Source of the DNA: Acidobacteriaceae bacterium
GTDB taxonomy: Bacteria; Acidobacteriota; Terriglobia; Terriglobales; Acidobacteriaceae
DNA length: 20,588 nucleotides
Direction: 5' to 3'
Assembly (NCBI GenBank): GCA_003165855.1
Contig: PMXH01000308.1
Span: 1-20,588 of the forward strand
How positions within the stretch are numbered: position 1 is the stretch's first letter; every line of letters begins with the position of its first letter. Position numbers and translations under genes: made by a program. Below the pieces are notes generated by a model. The model did no database searches, had not been told where the DNA came from, and saw only the letters and a list, made by a program, of their open reading frames with translations. Below, piece by piece: positions 1 to 6,406 of the stretch.

Positions 1-119
1 CACTGGAGCCAAAGGGCGAGAATCGGGACACCCTGGATGGGGACCAGGCACTTGGGAATGGTATCGGTAATGGGACGCAGCCGAGTGCCGTGTCCGGCCG
101 CCAGCAGGAACGCTTTCAT
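1..119 (-). CDS. Sugar-1-phosphate nucleotidyltransferase, N-terminal part only (HddC- or ManC-like)
   Basis: Only the first 39 codons are in the window; the gene runs off the left edge. The ATG is at 119-117. The translation begins MKAFLLAAGHGTRLRP and continues with an ITDTIPKCLVPI segment. This is the N-terminal signature of NTP-transferase enzymes: the G-x-G-T-R-L-R-P nucleotide-binding loop and the following P-K. Such enzymes activate a sugar-1-phosphate with GTP, UTP or dTTP in the cytoplasm. The gene starts 26 bases after the stop of the HddA-like kinase, whose product would be a sugar-1-phosphate, so the natural reading is a D-glycero-alpha-D-manno-heptose-1-phosphate guanylyltransferase (HddC). 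That specificity is inferred from context. A mannose-1-phosphate or glucose-1-phosphate nucleotidyltransferase would look the same over this stretch. Confidence 0.85.
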   Translation of the reverse strand, partial: MKAFLLAAGHGTRLRPITDTIPKCLVPIQGVPILALWLQ

Positions 120-145
120 GGGCATACCTCCGAAGGAATGCGGAG

Positions 146-1237
146 CTAGTCCGAGCCGCTCGCTATCGCGGAGGCCTTGGGCACGAATACCCAGCGGGAT
201 CCACCCCGTTCGTCGCCGTCGATAAAGGGATCGTTCACAATCGCCTGCGCTCCCTGTGTGTCAAAGCCGAACGCCATCTCATGAACGCCCTCCTTGTGCA
301 TGGCCTCCCGAACGGCGGCTTGGTGGGCCGCCTCACAATAGAACAGCAGAAATCCTCCGCCGCCGGCACCCGTGATTTTCCCTCCGAGAGCACCACACTG
401 AAGTCCAAGGGAATACAGTTTATCGATGCGAGGGGTGGAGATCTTGTTAGAAATCCGGCACTTAGCCTGCCAGCCTTCGTGCAACAGCTCTCCAAATTGA
501 TGCAATTCTCCTCGTTCGAGGCTGGTGCGCATCCGCGAACCCAGCGCCTTCACTTCGTGCAAAGCCTCGACCGTAGTGCCGTTGCGGTTGCGCGTGGATG
601 CTTCCTGCTCCTGCAAAATAGTCCAGGAATGATGCGCAGCGCCGGTGAAAAACAACATGAGATTCGATTGAAATTCGCGTAAAACGGCGGGATCCAGTTC
701 TACCGGCTCGACCAGCGTGGTCCCTTCGGGATGGAACGAGATGTAGTTCAGGCCGCCGAAGACGGCGGCGTATTCGTCCTGCTTCCCGACATGCTTTCCA
801 AGAATATGGCGGGCGACAAAGAAGGCCCGCTCGGCCAGGTCGTATTTCGAGAGGGGACGCCCGAGGTAGGTGGTTAGCGTCTTGAGAATATTGACGCAGA
901 CGCTCGCCGAAGATCCTAACCCGGTTCCGGGGGGAATCTCGGACGCAAGAAAAAGGTCGACCGAGATCCCGCAGTCCATCTCCTTGAGTACGGCGAGCGG
1001 AATTTCCAACGCACTGCCCTGCAGGCTCATGTTGGCGATGTCGTGCCAGGTCTCGCAGACCCGAAGGTCAGAGGAGATTACTTGAACCCGACCGTCGGAC
1101 CGTTTACCCAGAATGGTGTAGAAATACTTGTTGATGGCGGCGCTCAGTACGGCGCCGCCAAACCGTTCATAATAGGGTGGCAGGTCGGTTCCCCCGCCGC
1201 CAAAGCTAATCCGAACTGGACTGCGAACTATGAGCAC
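146..1237 (-). CDS. hddA: GHMP-family sugar kinase, probable D-glycero-alpha-D-manno-heptose-7-phosphate kinase (HddA-like)
   Basis: This 363-residue cytoplasmic kinase would phosphorylate heptose-7-phosphate at the anomeric position, giving the 1,7-bisphosphate on the way to GDP-heptose. The N-terminus VRSPVRISFGGGGTDLP (residues 4-20) is typical of HddA-type GHMP kinases. The ATP-binding loop PPGTGLGSSAS is at 102-112, GKQDEYAAVFGG at 151-162, and the C-terminal glycine motif GGKITGAGGGG at 285-295. The start is GTG at 1237, inside the 3' end of the preceding phosphoglycosyl transferase gene (32-base overlap). An AGGAGA about 9 bases upstream supports that start and implies translational coupling. 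A GmhA-like isomerase upstream and a nucleotidyltransferase downstream complete most of the GDP-manno-heptose route. Some relatives act on fucose or other sugars, so the exact substrate is inferred. Confidence 0.88.
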   Translation of the reverse strand: MLIVRSPVRISFGGGGTDLPPYYERFGGAVLSAAINKYFYTILGKRSDGRVQVISSDLRVCETWHDIANMSLQGSALEIPLAVLKEMDCGISVDLFLASEIPPGTGLGSSASVCVNILKTLTTYLGRPLSKYDLAERAFFVARHILGKHVGKQDEYAAVFGGLNYISFHPEGTTLVEPVELDPAVLREFQSNLMLFFTGAAHHSWTILQEQEASTRNRNGTTVEALHEVKALGSRMRTSLERGELHQFGELLHEGWQAKCRISNKISTPRIDKLYSLGLQCGALGGKITGAGGGGFLLFYCEAAHQAAVREAMHKEGVHEMAFGFDTQGAQAIVNDPFIDGDERGGSRWVFVPKASAIASGSD

Positions 1238-2642
1238 TGGACAAAGTCTCCTGGAATACGGCGTCTACGCGCCTCTCTACCGCGACGTGCGGGGCGCACG
1301 CCTGCCCTCGCCGCCACTGGAACAGTCGCGGCGCGATGGTCGACAAGGTCTGCAGAAGTAACGAAATATCCTGGAACGGGGATCGATGCAAAATGTACTG
1401 CAGATCGTATCGGGTTTTGTCTTCCGAAGAATTCTGATCGCGCAGGCCGTGAACTTGGGCCAGTCCGGTCATCCCTGGTTTCACGCTGAGCCTTTGCTGA
1501 TGCCAGTCGCTATAGTGGCGCGTACGTTCCGGTCCTTCCGGCCTGGGTCCGACCAGGCTCATCTCCCCGCGCATAACGTTAAACAATTGCGGTAACTCAG
1601 TGAGGCTGGAGCGTTGCATGAGAAATTCGTAAGTGGGCAGTTCAGTGGCATGGCGGTCGGAGTTCAGGCGATACATCCAGAACGTCTTGCCCCGTTGACC
1701 GCAACGGAGTTCGCGTCGGATGGCCTTCCCTTTGCGAACCTTCAATACCAGCGCCGCGGGTGCGATGGCGGCTATGGCCAGAGGCAGCAGGCAGGCGGTT
1801 AAAGCCACGTCCAGAGCTCGCTTCCATTGCGGATTGGCCGCCGCGATCCCTTCCCACTGGAGTAACGGCAGCCCGTCCAGGTCGAGCAGCTCCGGCTTGG
1901 AGAGGTAGAGAGTGTAAGGTTGCGGAACCAGGCTGACGGCGAGTCCCGCCGTCCGGCACGTAGCCGCCACATCCAAAATCTCAGGCAAGCCGGGCTCCGG
2001 AACGGTGAGGATAATCTCGTCTACCTGGTGGGATTGCAGAAGATCCACAATGCCCAACGTCTGCAGGCTAACGGTAGCAGAACCACACTCAGCCGATGAG
2101 GGGTCACACGTACTCTCGGCGGGGAACAGAAATCCCACAATCTGGTACAGCCACTCCGGGTGACGGTCTATGGTGGCGGCCATTTCCCGCGCCAGAGGTC
2201 CATCGCCGACGATGACCGTCCGGCGCACGGCGCCAACCCGGCGCCGCGAGATGAGAAGCCATCGCAGCGTGAAACGAATCACGACAAATCCCAGGAACAA
2301 AAGGACTCCGAAATAACCGAGGACGAGCCGTGAAATATAGACTTGGGCAGCATAGCCGCCCGCGAACAGCATTGCCATCAGGCCTAAGACAGCGGGAAAC
2401 AACTGCGAAAGCACCGCCGGAACCCGCCACCCTCCGCGGAACCCATCCAGCCGAAGCCGCCAGGACAGCGCGCTCCACAGGAACAGCGCCAGCAAAAGCA
2501 GGGGCACAAAAACCTCAATCGAGCTTTGTTCCAGATCCCGCGCTCCTGCGCCGTAACGCAACAAGCAAGCCAGGCCCAGGGCAACCACGGCCCAAATGAG
2601 GTCGGCGCCAAGAATCAGATATCGTAACCTCTGCGTCTTCAC
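1206..2642 (-). CDS. WcaJ-like polyprenyl-phosphate sugar-1-phosphate transferase, full-length type with altered catalytic dyad
   Basis: The family transfers a sugar-1-phosphate from an NDP-sugar to undecaprenyl phosphate at the inner membrane. The protein has about five N-terminal membrane segments, a central nucleotide-binding-like domain (VIVGDGPLAREMA), a further hydrophobic helix, and a C-terminal bacterial sugar-transferase domain with GEMSLVGPRPE and VKPGMTGLAQVHG. I chose GTG at 2642: it has GGAG 8 bases upstream, gives 478 residues, and avoids a 70-base overlap with galE. A longer reading frame from 2768 gives 520 residues. Where the family has S-L-D-E-L-P-Q, this protein reads SLTELPQLFN: the nucleophilic Asp is Thr (codon 1599-1601, residue 348). 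The usual YKFRSM-like segment is also degenerate (YRLNSD), as is the DPRVT segment. The fold assignment is firm; catalytic competence is uncertain. Confidence 0.87.
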   Translation of the reverse strand: MKTQRLRYLILGADLIWAVVALGLACLLRYGAGARDLEQSSIEVFVPLLLLALFLWSALSWRLRLDGFRGGWRVPAVLSQLFPAVLGLMAMLFAGGYAAQVYISRLVLGYFGVLLFLGFVVIRFTLRWLLISRRRVGAVRRTVIVGDGPLAREMAATIDRHPEWLYQIVGFLFPAESTCDPSSAECGSATVSLQTLGIVDLLQSHQVDEIILTVPEPGLPEILDVAATCRTAGLAVSLVPQPYTLYLSKPELLDLDGLPLLQWEGIAAANPQWKRALDVALTACLLPLAIAAIAPAALVLKVRKGKAIRRELRCGQRGKTFWMYRLNSDRHATELPTYEFLMQRSSLTELPQLFNVMRGEMSLVGPRPEGPERTRHYSDWHQQRLSVKPGMTGLAQVHGLRDQNSSEDKTRYDLQYILHRSPFQDISLLLQTLSTIAPRLFQWRRGQACAPHVAVERRVDAVFQETLSSAHSSQSSSD

Positions 2643-2698
2643 CTTCCTTGCTCCTGCTCCTGAATAAAGAACGAATAAAGAAGAGGTCCAGCCAACGA

Positions 2699-3715
2699 TT
2701 AGGATCGCGAGAGGACGGAGGACTCGGCTTCCAGCGCCCCATAGCCTCGCGGATAGTTTTGCTTCCACTCCCAGGCGCTACGAACGATGGTTGGCAGATC
2801 GGAAAAACGCGGCCGCCAACCTAGGTCGCGCGTGAGACGTTGCGGGCTGGCGCAAAGGATAGCCGGGTCTCCGGGGCGGCGATCGCTATCCTTCACCGGC
2901 ACCTTTCGATCGAGTTGCCGCTCCACCACGCTGCAGACTTGCCGGACCGAGTAGCTGGTGCCGGTTCCGATGTTGTAGGCAGAGAAGCCAGGGCGGTCCT
3001 GCACCTGGAGAGCCAGCAGATGCGCCTCCGCGATGTCCCGGACATGAACATAATCACGCAAACAGGTGCCGTCCGGTGTGGGATAGTCATGGCCGTAGAT
3101 TTCGAAGAAGTCTCGTTCGCCCGCAGCCGTTTCCAACAGCAAGGGGATGATATGGGTCTCCGGGCAATGGTCTTCGCCAATCGCCGCCGTGGCCCCGCAT
3201 GCGTTGAAATAGCGAAAGGCCACCACGGTCCAGCCGTATGCCGTCGCGTACCAGGAGAGCGTGCGCTCCAGCATGAGCTTGGTTTCACCATAAGCGTTTA
3301 CGGGTGCTTTGGGATGGTCTTCCTCGATGGGGGTCGCCTGCGGATTCCCATACACCGCCGCGGAGGAAGAGAACACAAACCTGCGAATTCCCGCCGCCCG
3401 AATCGCCTCCAGCAAGGCGATGCCGGAGGCGACATTGGAGTCGAAGAACAGGCCTGGATTGGCGACAGATTCCGGGATGAGTGCCTTGGCTGCGAAATGA
3501 AAAACCGCATCGAAATGATCGGCCGCGAGCACCGTCGCCATCGCGGCCCGGTCGCCGCTATCTAACTGGTGGAAAACTGCTCCTCGAGGCACGGCCGCGG
3601 CATGGCCGGTGGAAAGGTCGTCGACCACGGTAACTTGATGTCCCCGTTCCAACAACTGCAGACAACACACCGAGCCCACATAACCTGCACCGCCCGTCAC
3701 CAGGATTCTTGCCAC
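2699..3715 (-). CDS. galE: UDP-glucose 4-epimerase
   Basis: This is a cytoplasmic short-chain dehydrogenase-type epimerase that interconverts UDP-glucose and UDP-galactose with bound NAD. It supplies galactose (or, in broader family members, GalNAc) to the repeat unit. The NAD-binding loop GGAGYVGS is at residues 8-15. The catalytic Ser lies in FSSSAAVYG (residues 115-123), the Tyr and Lys are in YGETK at 142-146, and FRYFNACGA follows at 167-175. The start is GTG at 3715. It lies 3 bases past the end of the upstream stop (2 bases between them), has GAAGGAG about 10 bases upstream, and yields 338 residues, the usual length for the family. An ATG at 3751 would add 12 residues that do not resemble the family start. 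The gene sits between two phosphoglycosyl transferase genes, which fits supply of a UDP-hexose for chain initiation. Confidence 0.95.
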   Translation of the reverse strand: MARILVTGGAGYVGSVCCLQLLERGHQVTVVDDLSTGHAAAVPRGAVFHQLDSGDRAAMATVLAADHFDAVFHFAAKALIPESVANPGLFFDSNVASGIALLEAIRAAGIRRFVFSSSAAVYGNPQATPIEEDHPKAPVNAYGETKLMLERTLSWYATAYGWTVVAFRYFNACGATAAIGEDHCPETHIIPLLLETAAGERDFFEIYGHDYPTPDGTCLRDYVHVRDIAEAHLLALQVQDRPGFSAYNIGTGTSYSVRQVCSVVERQLDRKVPVKDSDRRPGDPAILCASPQRLTRDLGWRPRFSDLPTIVRSAWEWKQNYPRGYGALEAESSVLSRS

Positions 3716-3717
3716 GG

Positions 3718-4392
3718 TCAGTACGCTCCTTCGCCCCGAATGACCCGCCATGGGGTCTTAAGTAGAATCGTCAAATCCAGCCCGAGACTCCAGTGAGTGA
3801 TGTATTGAACATCCATGCGGACCCGCTCCTCGTAGGAGACCTCCTGGCGTCCGCGAATCTGCCAATAGCCCGTGAGGCCGGGCTTTACGCTGAGCAGCAA
3901 CTCTTGATAGGGACCATATTTCGAGAGCTCCTCAGCGGTAATCATGCGCGGTCCGACCAGACTCATTTGACCTTTCAGCACGTTCGCCAACTGCGGCAGC
4001 TCATCCAGACTGTACTTCCTCAGCCAGGCTCCGGCGCCGGTCACACGCGGATCGGACTTCAGCTTGAAGTCCCGGGTGAAGGCATTCCGCAGTTCCGGAT
4101 CGGCCGCTAGAATCGCGTCGGCATTGCGCCGCATGGTGCGAAACTTATAGGCATTGAATTCACCGCCGAAGCCGACGACCCGCCGGGGATAGAAGATCGG
4201 CGGCCCCTCGCTCATCCAGACCAACAGGGCCACCGCCAGGAAGACGGGACACAGCAGGCAGAGCAGAATACTGGAGCCCAGCAAATCCACAGCTCGCTTC
4301 AGGAAACACTCATAGGGTTGCCGCTCCCGCGCCCGGGTTGCGGGCGTGGCCGGCATCAGCGCCGATGCGGAATGGATGTCTTCATGAGGCAT
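3718..4392 (-). CDS. Monotopic undecaprenyl-phosphate phosphoglycosyl transferase (canonical sugar transferase)
   Basis: This 224-residue short-form enzyme probably starts repeat-unit synthesis by loading a sugar-1-phosphate onto undecaprenyl phosphate on the cytoplasmic face. The single hydrophobic re-entrant helix is at about residues 36-60. It is followed by YKFRTM (82-87), DPRVTGAGAWLRK (114-126), the intact catalytic dyad in SLDELPQLANV (Asp130-Glu131), GQMSLVGPR and VKPGLTGYWQIRGR. The last segment resembles WbaP/RfbP-type enzymes, which often use UDP-Gal or UDP-Glc, but the sugar cannot be fixed from sequence. The start codon at 4392 is the third ATG of a 13-base tandem repeat, and no convincing Shine-Dalgarno precedes it. 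A second ATG 12 codons in (SALMPATP) is an alternative start. The gene is followed almost at once by galE. Confidence 0.93.
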   Translation of the reverse strand: MPHEDIHSASALMPATPATRARERQPYECFLKRAVDLLGSSILLCLLCPVFLAVALLVWMSEGPPIFYPRRVVGFGGEFNAYKFRTMRRNADAILAADPELRNAFTRDFKLKSDPRVTGAGAWLRKYSLDELPQLANVLKGQMSLVGPRMITAEELSKYGPYQELLLSVKPGLTGYWQIRGRQEVSYEERVRMDVQYITHWSLGLDLTILLKTPWRVIRGEGAY

Positions 4393-4420
4393 CTGCGTTA
4401 GGCATCTTCGTGAGGCATCT
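4382..4420. repeat. Three tandem 13-base repeats that carry the start codon of the downstream gene
   Basis: Read on the minus strand, three contiguous copies follow each other: AGATGCCTCACGA, AGATGCCTAACGC and AGATGCCTCATGA. Each holds an ATG (first bases at 4418, 4405 and 4392). Because 13 is not a multiple of three, each ATG is in a different frame. The first opens a 6-codon frame ending in TAA. The second opens a 7-codon frame ending in TGA at 4382. The third is the start used for the phosphoglycosyl transferase. Whether the extra ATGs are translated is unknown. Confidence 0.8.
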
Positions 4421-4434
4421 GAGGTCAGGGGAGG

Positions 4435-4462
4435 TCGAACATTATCGATCGAACATTATCGA
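4435..4462. repeat. Perfect 14-base tandem duplication
   Basis: TCGAACATTATCGA occurs twice in direct succession (4435-4448 and 4449-4462). It lies in the 91-base gap between the isomerase stop and the phosphoglycosyl transferase start, just upstream of the 13-base repeats. Nothing else in this gap suggests a promoter or terminator. The copies are identical, so the duplication is probably recent. Confidence 0.8.
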
Positions 4463-4483
4463 ACAAGTGCAACCAGCGGGCCG

Positions 4484-5140
4484 TCAGTCGGCGGAGGCCC
4501 CAGATGCGAGGGGCTGGGCTTCGACTGCTTCTGAAATCCGCCGACGAATCACGGAAAATATGGCGTGGGTCACGCTGAGCTGGAAGTCTTCGATGATTTG
4601 CATGTTATCGGACGGAAGAATCACGCAAACCTCACACAGGCTCTTCATCTTTCCGCCCTCAAATCCAGTCAAGCCGACGGTGGTGGCCCGGGCGTCTCGG
4701 GCTACTTCCAGCGCCTGCAAGACGTTTGGAGAATTACCACTGCCACTGATGGCGAAAGCCACATCGCCAGGAGCCACGAAGTTTTTGAGTTGTTCGGCGA
4801 AGATCCGTTCGTAGCAACTATCGTTTGCCCACGCCGTCACTAAAGGCACGTTGTCGGTAAGAGCCATTACGCGAAAGCGCCTGCCGCCGTTGCTCTCGAT
4901 TACCGTTCCCTTACTCAGATCGCAGGCAAAGTGCGACGCCAGGGCCGCGCTCCCGCCGTTGCCGAAGATGAAAACGCTCCTGCCGTCTTCGTAGGCCCGT
5001 AGTAATTCGCCGATCGCCTGCTCGATCGCGCAATGAGGCAGGTTCGCGACCATGCCGGAGTACATGCCGAAGTACTCCTGCGAACTGCGGATCGGCGGCA
5101 AAGAACAACTTTGTGCCGGCGCCCAGTGCAGATTTTCCAT
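4484..5140 (-). CDS. gmhA: SIS-domain sugar-phosphate isomerase, GmhA-like (sedoheptulose-7-phosphate isomerase)
   Basis: The family converts sedoheptulose-7-phosphate to D-glycero-D-manno-heptose-7-phosphate in the cytoplasm, the first committed step to activated heptose. The protein shows FGNGGSAALASHFACDL (residues 59-75), TAWANDSCYERIF (102-114), ISGSGNSPNV (131-140) and a C-terminal helix, IIEDFQLSVTHAIFSVI. His192 in that helix aligns with the catalytic His of E. coli GmhA, as I recall it. The Glu in the first helix of that enzyme (HFAEEL) appears to be Asp here (HFACDL). The start is ATG at 5140, with GGAGAG 7 bases upstream, giving 218 residues. A frame from 5206 would overlap the previous gene and lacks this signal. 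The HddA-like kinase later in the operon supports the heptose role. Another SIS-type isomerase specificity is possible. Confidence 0.85.
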   Translation of the reverse strand: MENLHWAPAQSCSLPPIRSSQEYFGMYSGMVANLPHCAIEQAIGELLRAYEDGRSVFIFGNGGSAALASHFACDLSKGTVIESNGGRRFRVMALTDNVPLVTAWANDSCYERIFAEQLKNFVAPGDVAFAISGSGNSPNVLQALEVARDARATTVGLTGFEGGKMKSLCEVCVILPSDNMQIIEDFQLSVTHAIFSVIRRRISEAVEAQPLASGASAD

Positions 5141-5190
5141 GGACAGTCTCTCCAGAAGATGCGGAAGCAGAAGTGGTTTAGGAATACCGT

Positions 5191-6360
5191 CTAGATGTTC
5201 TTGCACAAGCCCTGAGAGGCTTCTGATTGGTAATCCTGCTCGGCTGTGGGGATCCAGTCAAGCCGAGCTGGGATACCGGCGAGGCCATCCAGCAACGAGA
5301 CCAACCGCGGTCCCCACACTTGCAGCGAATAGGATTCTTCGATCGTTTTGCGTGCATTGATCGCGAGCTTACGGCGCAGGTTTTCGTCGTTCACCAGCCG
5401 GTTGAGCGCCCCAAACCAATCATTGGCTGACTTGGCCCATAAGCCGTTGACGCCGTCCCGAATGACGTCTGTCGTGATTCCCACCGGCGAAGCCACAGCA
5501 GGAATACCGCTGGCCATGTACTGAATCGCCTTAAAAGCGCATTTTCCGCGAGTCCACTCCGTATCCGGCATCGGCATGATTCCGATATCGATGGACTGGA
5601 GATCGGCGACTTCAGTTTCCAGCCGGAATGGCAAGGACTCGAAGTCAGGCACATCCAGACGGTATTCGGGACAGCCAAAGAAACGAAAACGGATTTTGCC
5701 GGGATTTGCCTGGGCCAAGGACCGCAACGCGGGTTCGATCTCGGAAAGATAAGGAGCCGTAGTGCGGCTGCCCACCCACCCCAGAGTTAGCGGCCAATTT
5801 CCCTGGGCTCGCGCCGGCTTGCAAGGGTACTGGACACAGTCCACGACGGTGGGCACGATACTCACGCGAGAGTTGAATCGACGCGCGTAGTCTGCCAGGA
5901 TCCGGTTCCCGGCGATCACGTGCCGGCTGCCGCGCAATACTTCATCCACCCCCTTGCCATACTTCAGACGATAAAGGATTGGGTGATTTAGGGTAGAAAC
6001 ATCGTCATGGCCGGCGTAGATCGCGTCATCGAAGCTGAAGATGACCTTGGGATGGCGGCGCAGCACCCAGTTCTCCATCACGGGCGTCAGAAAAGGGAAC
6101 GCTTCCCGGTGGATGATGACCAAGTCGAAACGGGAAAGATCCGCCAGTCGTATGACACGACGTAGCGAGCAGCGCAAGGTCTCGAGCCCTTTTGTGAACA
6201 CGCGGCCTTTCGACCGCAACAGGCGGAACAACCGTTCCGTCGCAAACGACCAAACCGTGCAAGCATGCCCCTCGCGCTCGAGATAAGGCAGGAACTGGTG
6301 CACCCGGTAGCGCACACTGGCGTCCTCAACTGGATGGGCAACGAGAAATAGAATTTTCAT
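5191..6360 (-). CDS. Glycosyltransferase, GT4/GT-B type
   Basis: This 389-residue cytoplasmic enzyme probably adds one sugar to the lipid-linked repeat unit. The start MKILFLVAHPVEDASVRYRV is typical of GT-B glycosyltransferases, with a Rossmann-like first strand and an SVRYRV segment seen in polysaccharide-cluster members. The C-terminal donor-binding part has LTLGWVGSRTT (191-201), then RGKCAFKAIQYMASGIPAVA (271-290) followed by SPVGITTDVI and a DGVNGL turn, which is the usual GT4 layout. There is no signal peptide or membrane segment. ATG at 6360 has GAGGAA about 11 bases upstream and follows the previous gene by 46 bases. Donor and acceptor cannot be read from the sequence. It is directly followed by the GmhA-like gene, so a heptosyltransferase role is possible but speculative. 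Confidence 0.9.
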   Translation of the reverse strand: MKILFLVAHPVEDASVRYRVHQFLPYLEREGHACTVWSFATERLFRLLRSKGRVFTKGLETLRCSLRRVIRLADLSRFDLVIIHREAFPFLTPVMENWVLRRHPKVIFSFDDAIYAGHDDVSTLNHPILYRLKYGKGVDEVLRGSRHVIAGNRILADYARRFNSRVSIVPTVVDCVQYPCKPARAQGNWPLTLGWVGSRTTAPYLSEIEPALRSLAQANPGKIRFRFFGCPEYRLDVPDFESLPFRLETEVADLQSIDIGIMPMPDTEWTRGKCAFKAIQYMASGIPAVASPVGITTDVIRDGVNGLWAKSANDWFGALNRLVNDENLRRKLAINARKTIEESYSLQVWGPRLVSLLDGLAGIPARLDWIPTAEQDYQSEASQGLCKNI

Positions 6361-6406
6361 CAGGAATGTCGTTCCTCAGGTCGATCGAGAAGGATCCGCA
6401 ACGGGC

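Noticed and set aside
2643..2768. N-terminal extension of the WcaJ-like protein from ATG 2768
   Set aside because: It would overlap galE by 70 bases, and the GTG at 2642 has a properly spaced GGAG. The extension is not needed for the membrane domain.
2840..3565. Plus-strand frame of 241 codons across galE
   Set aside because: galE on the other strand is complete with all catalytic motifs; the plus-strand product shows no domain.
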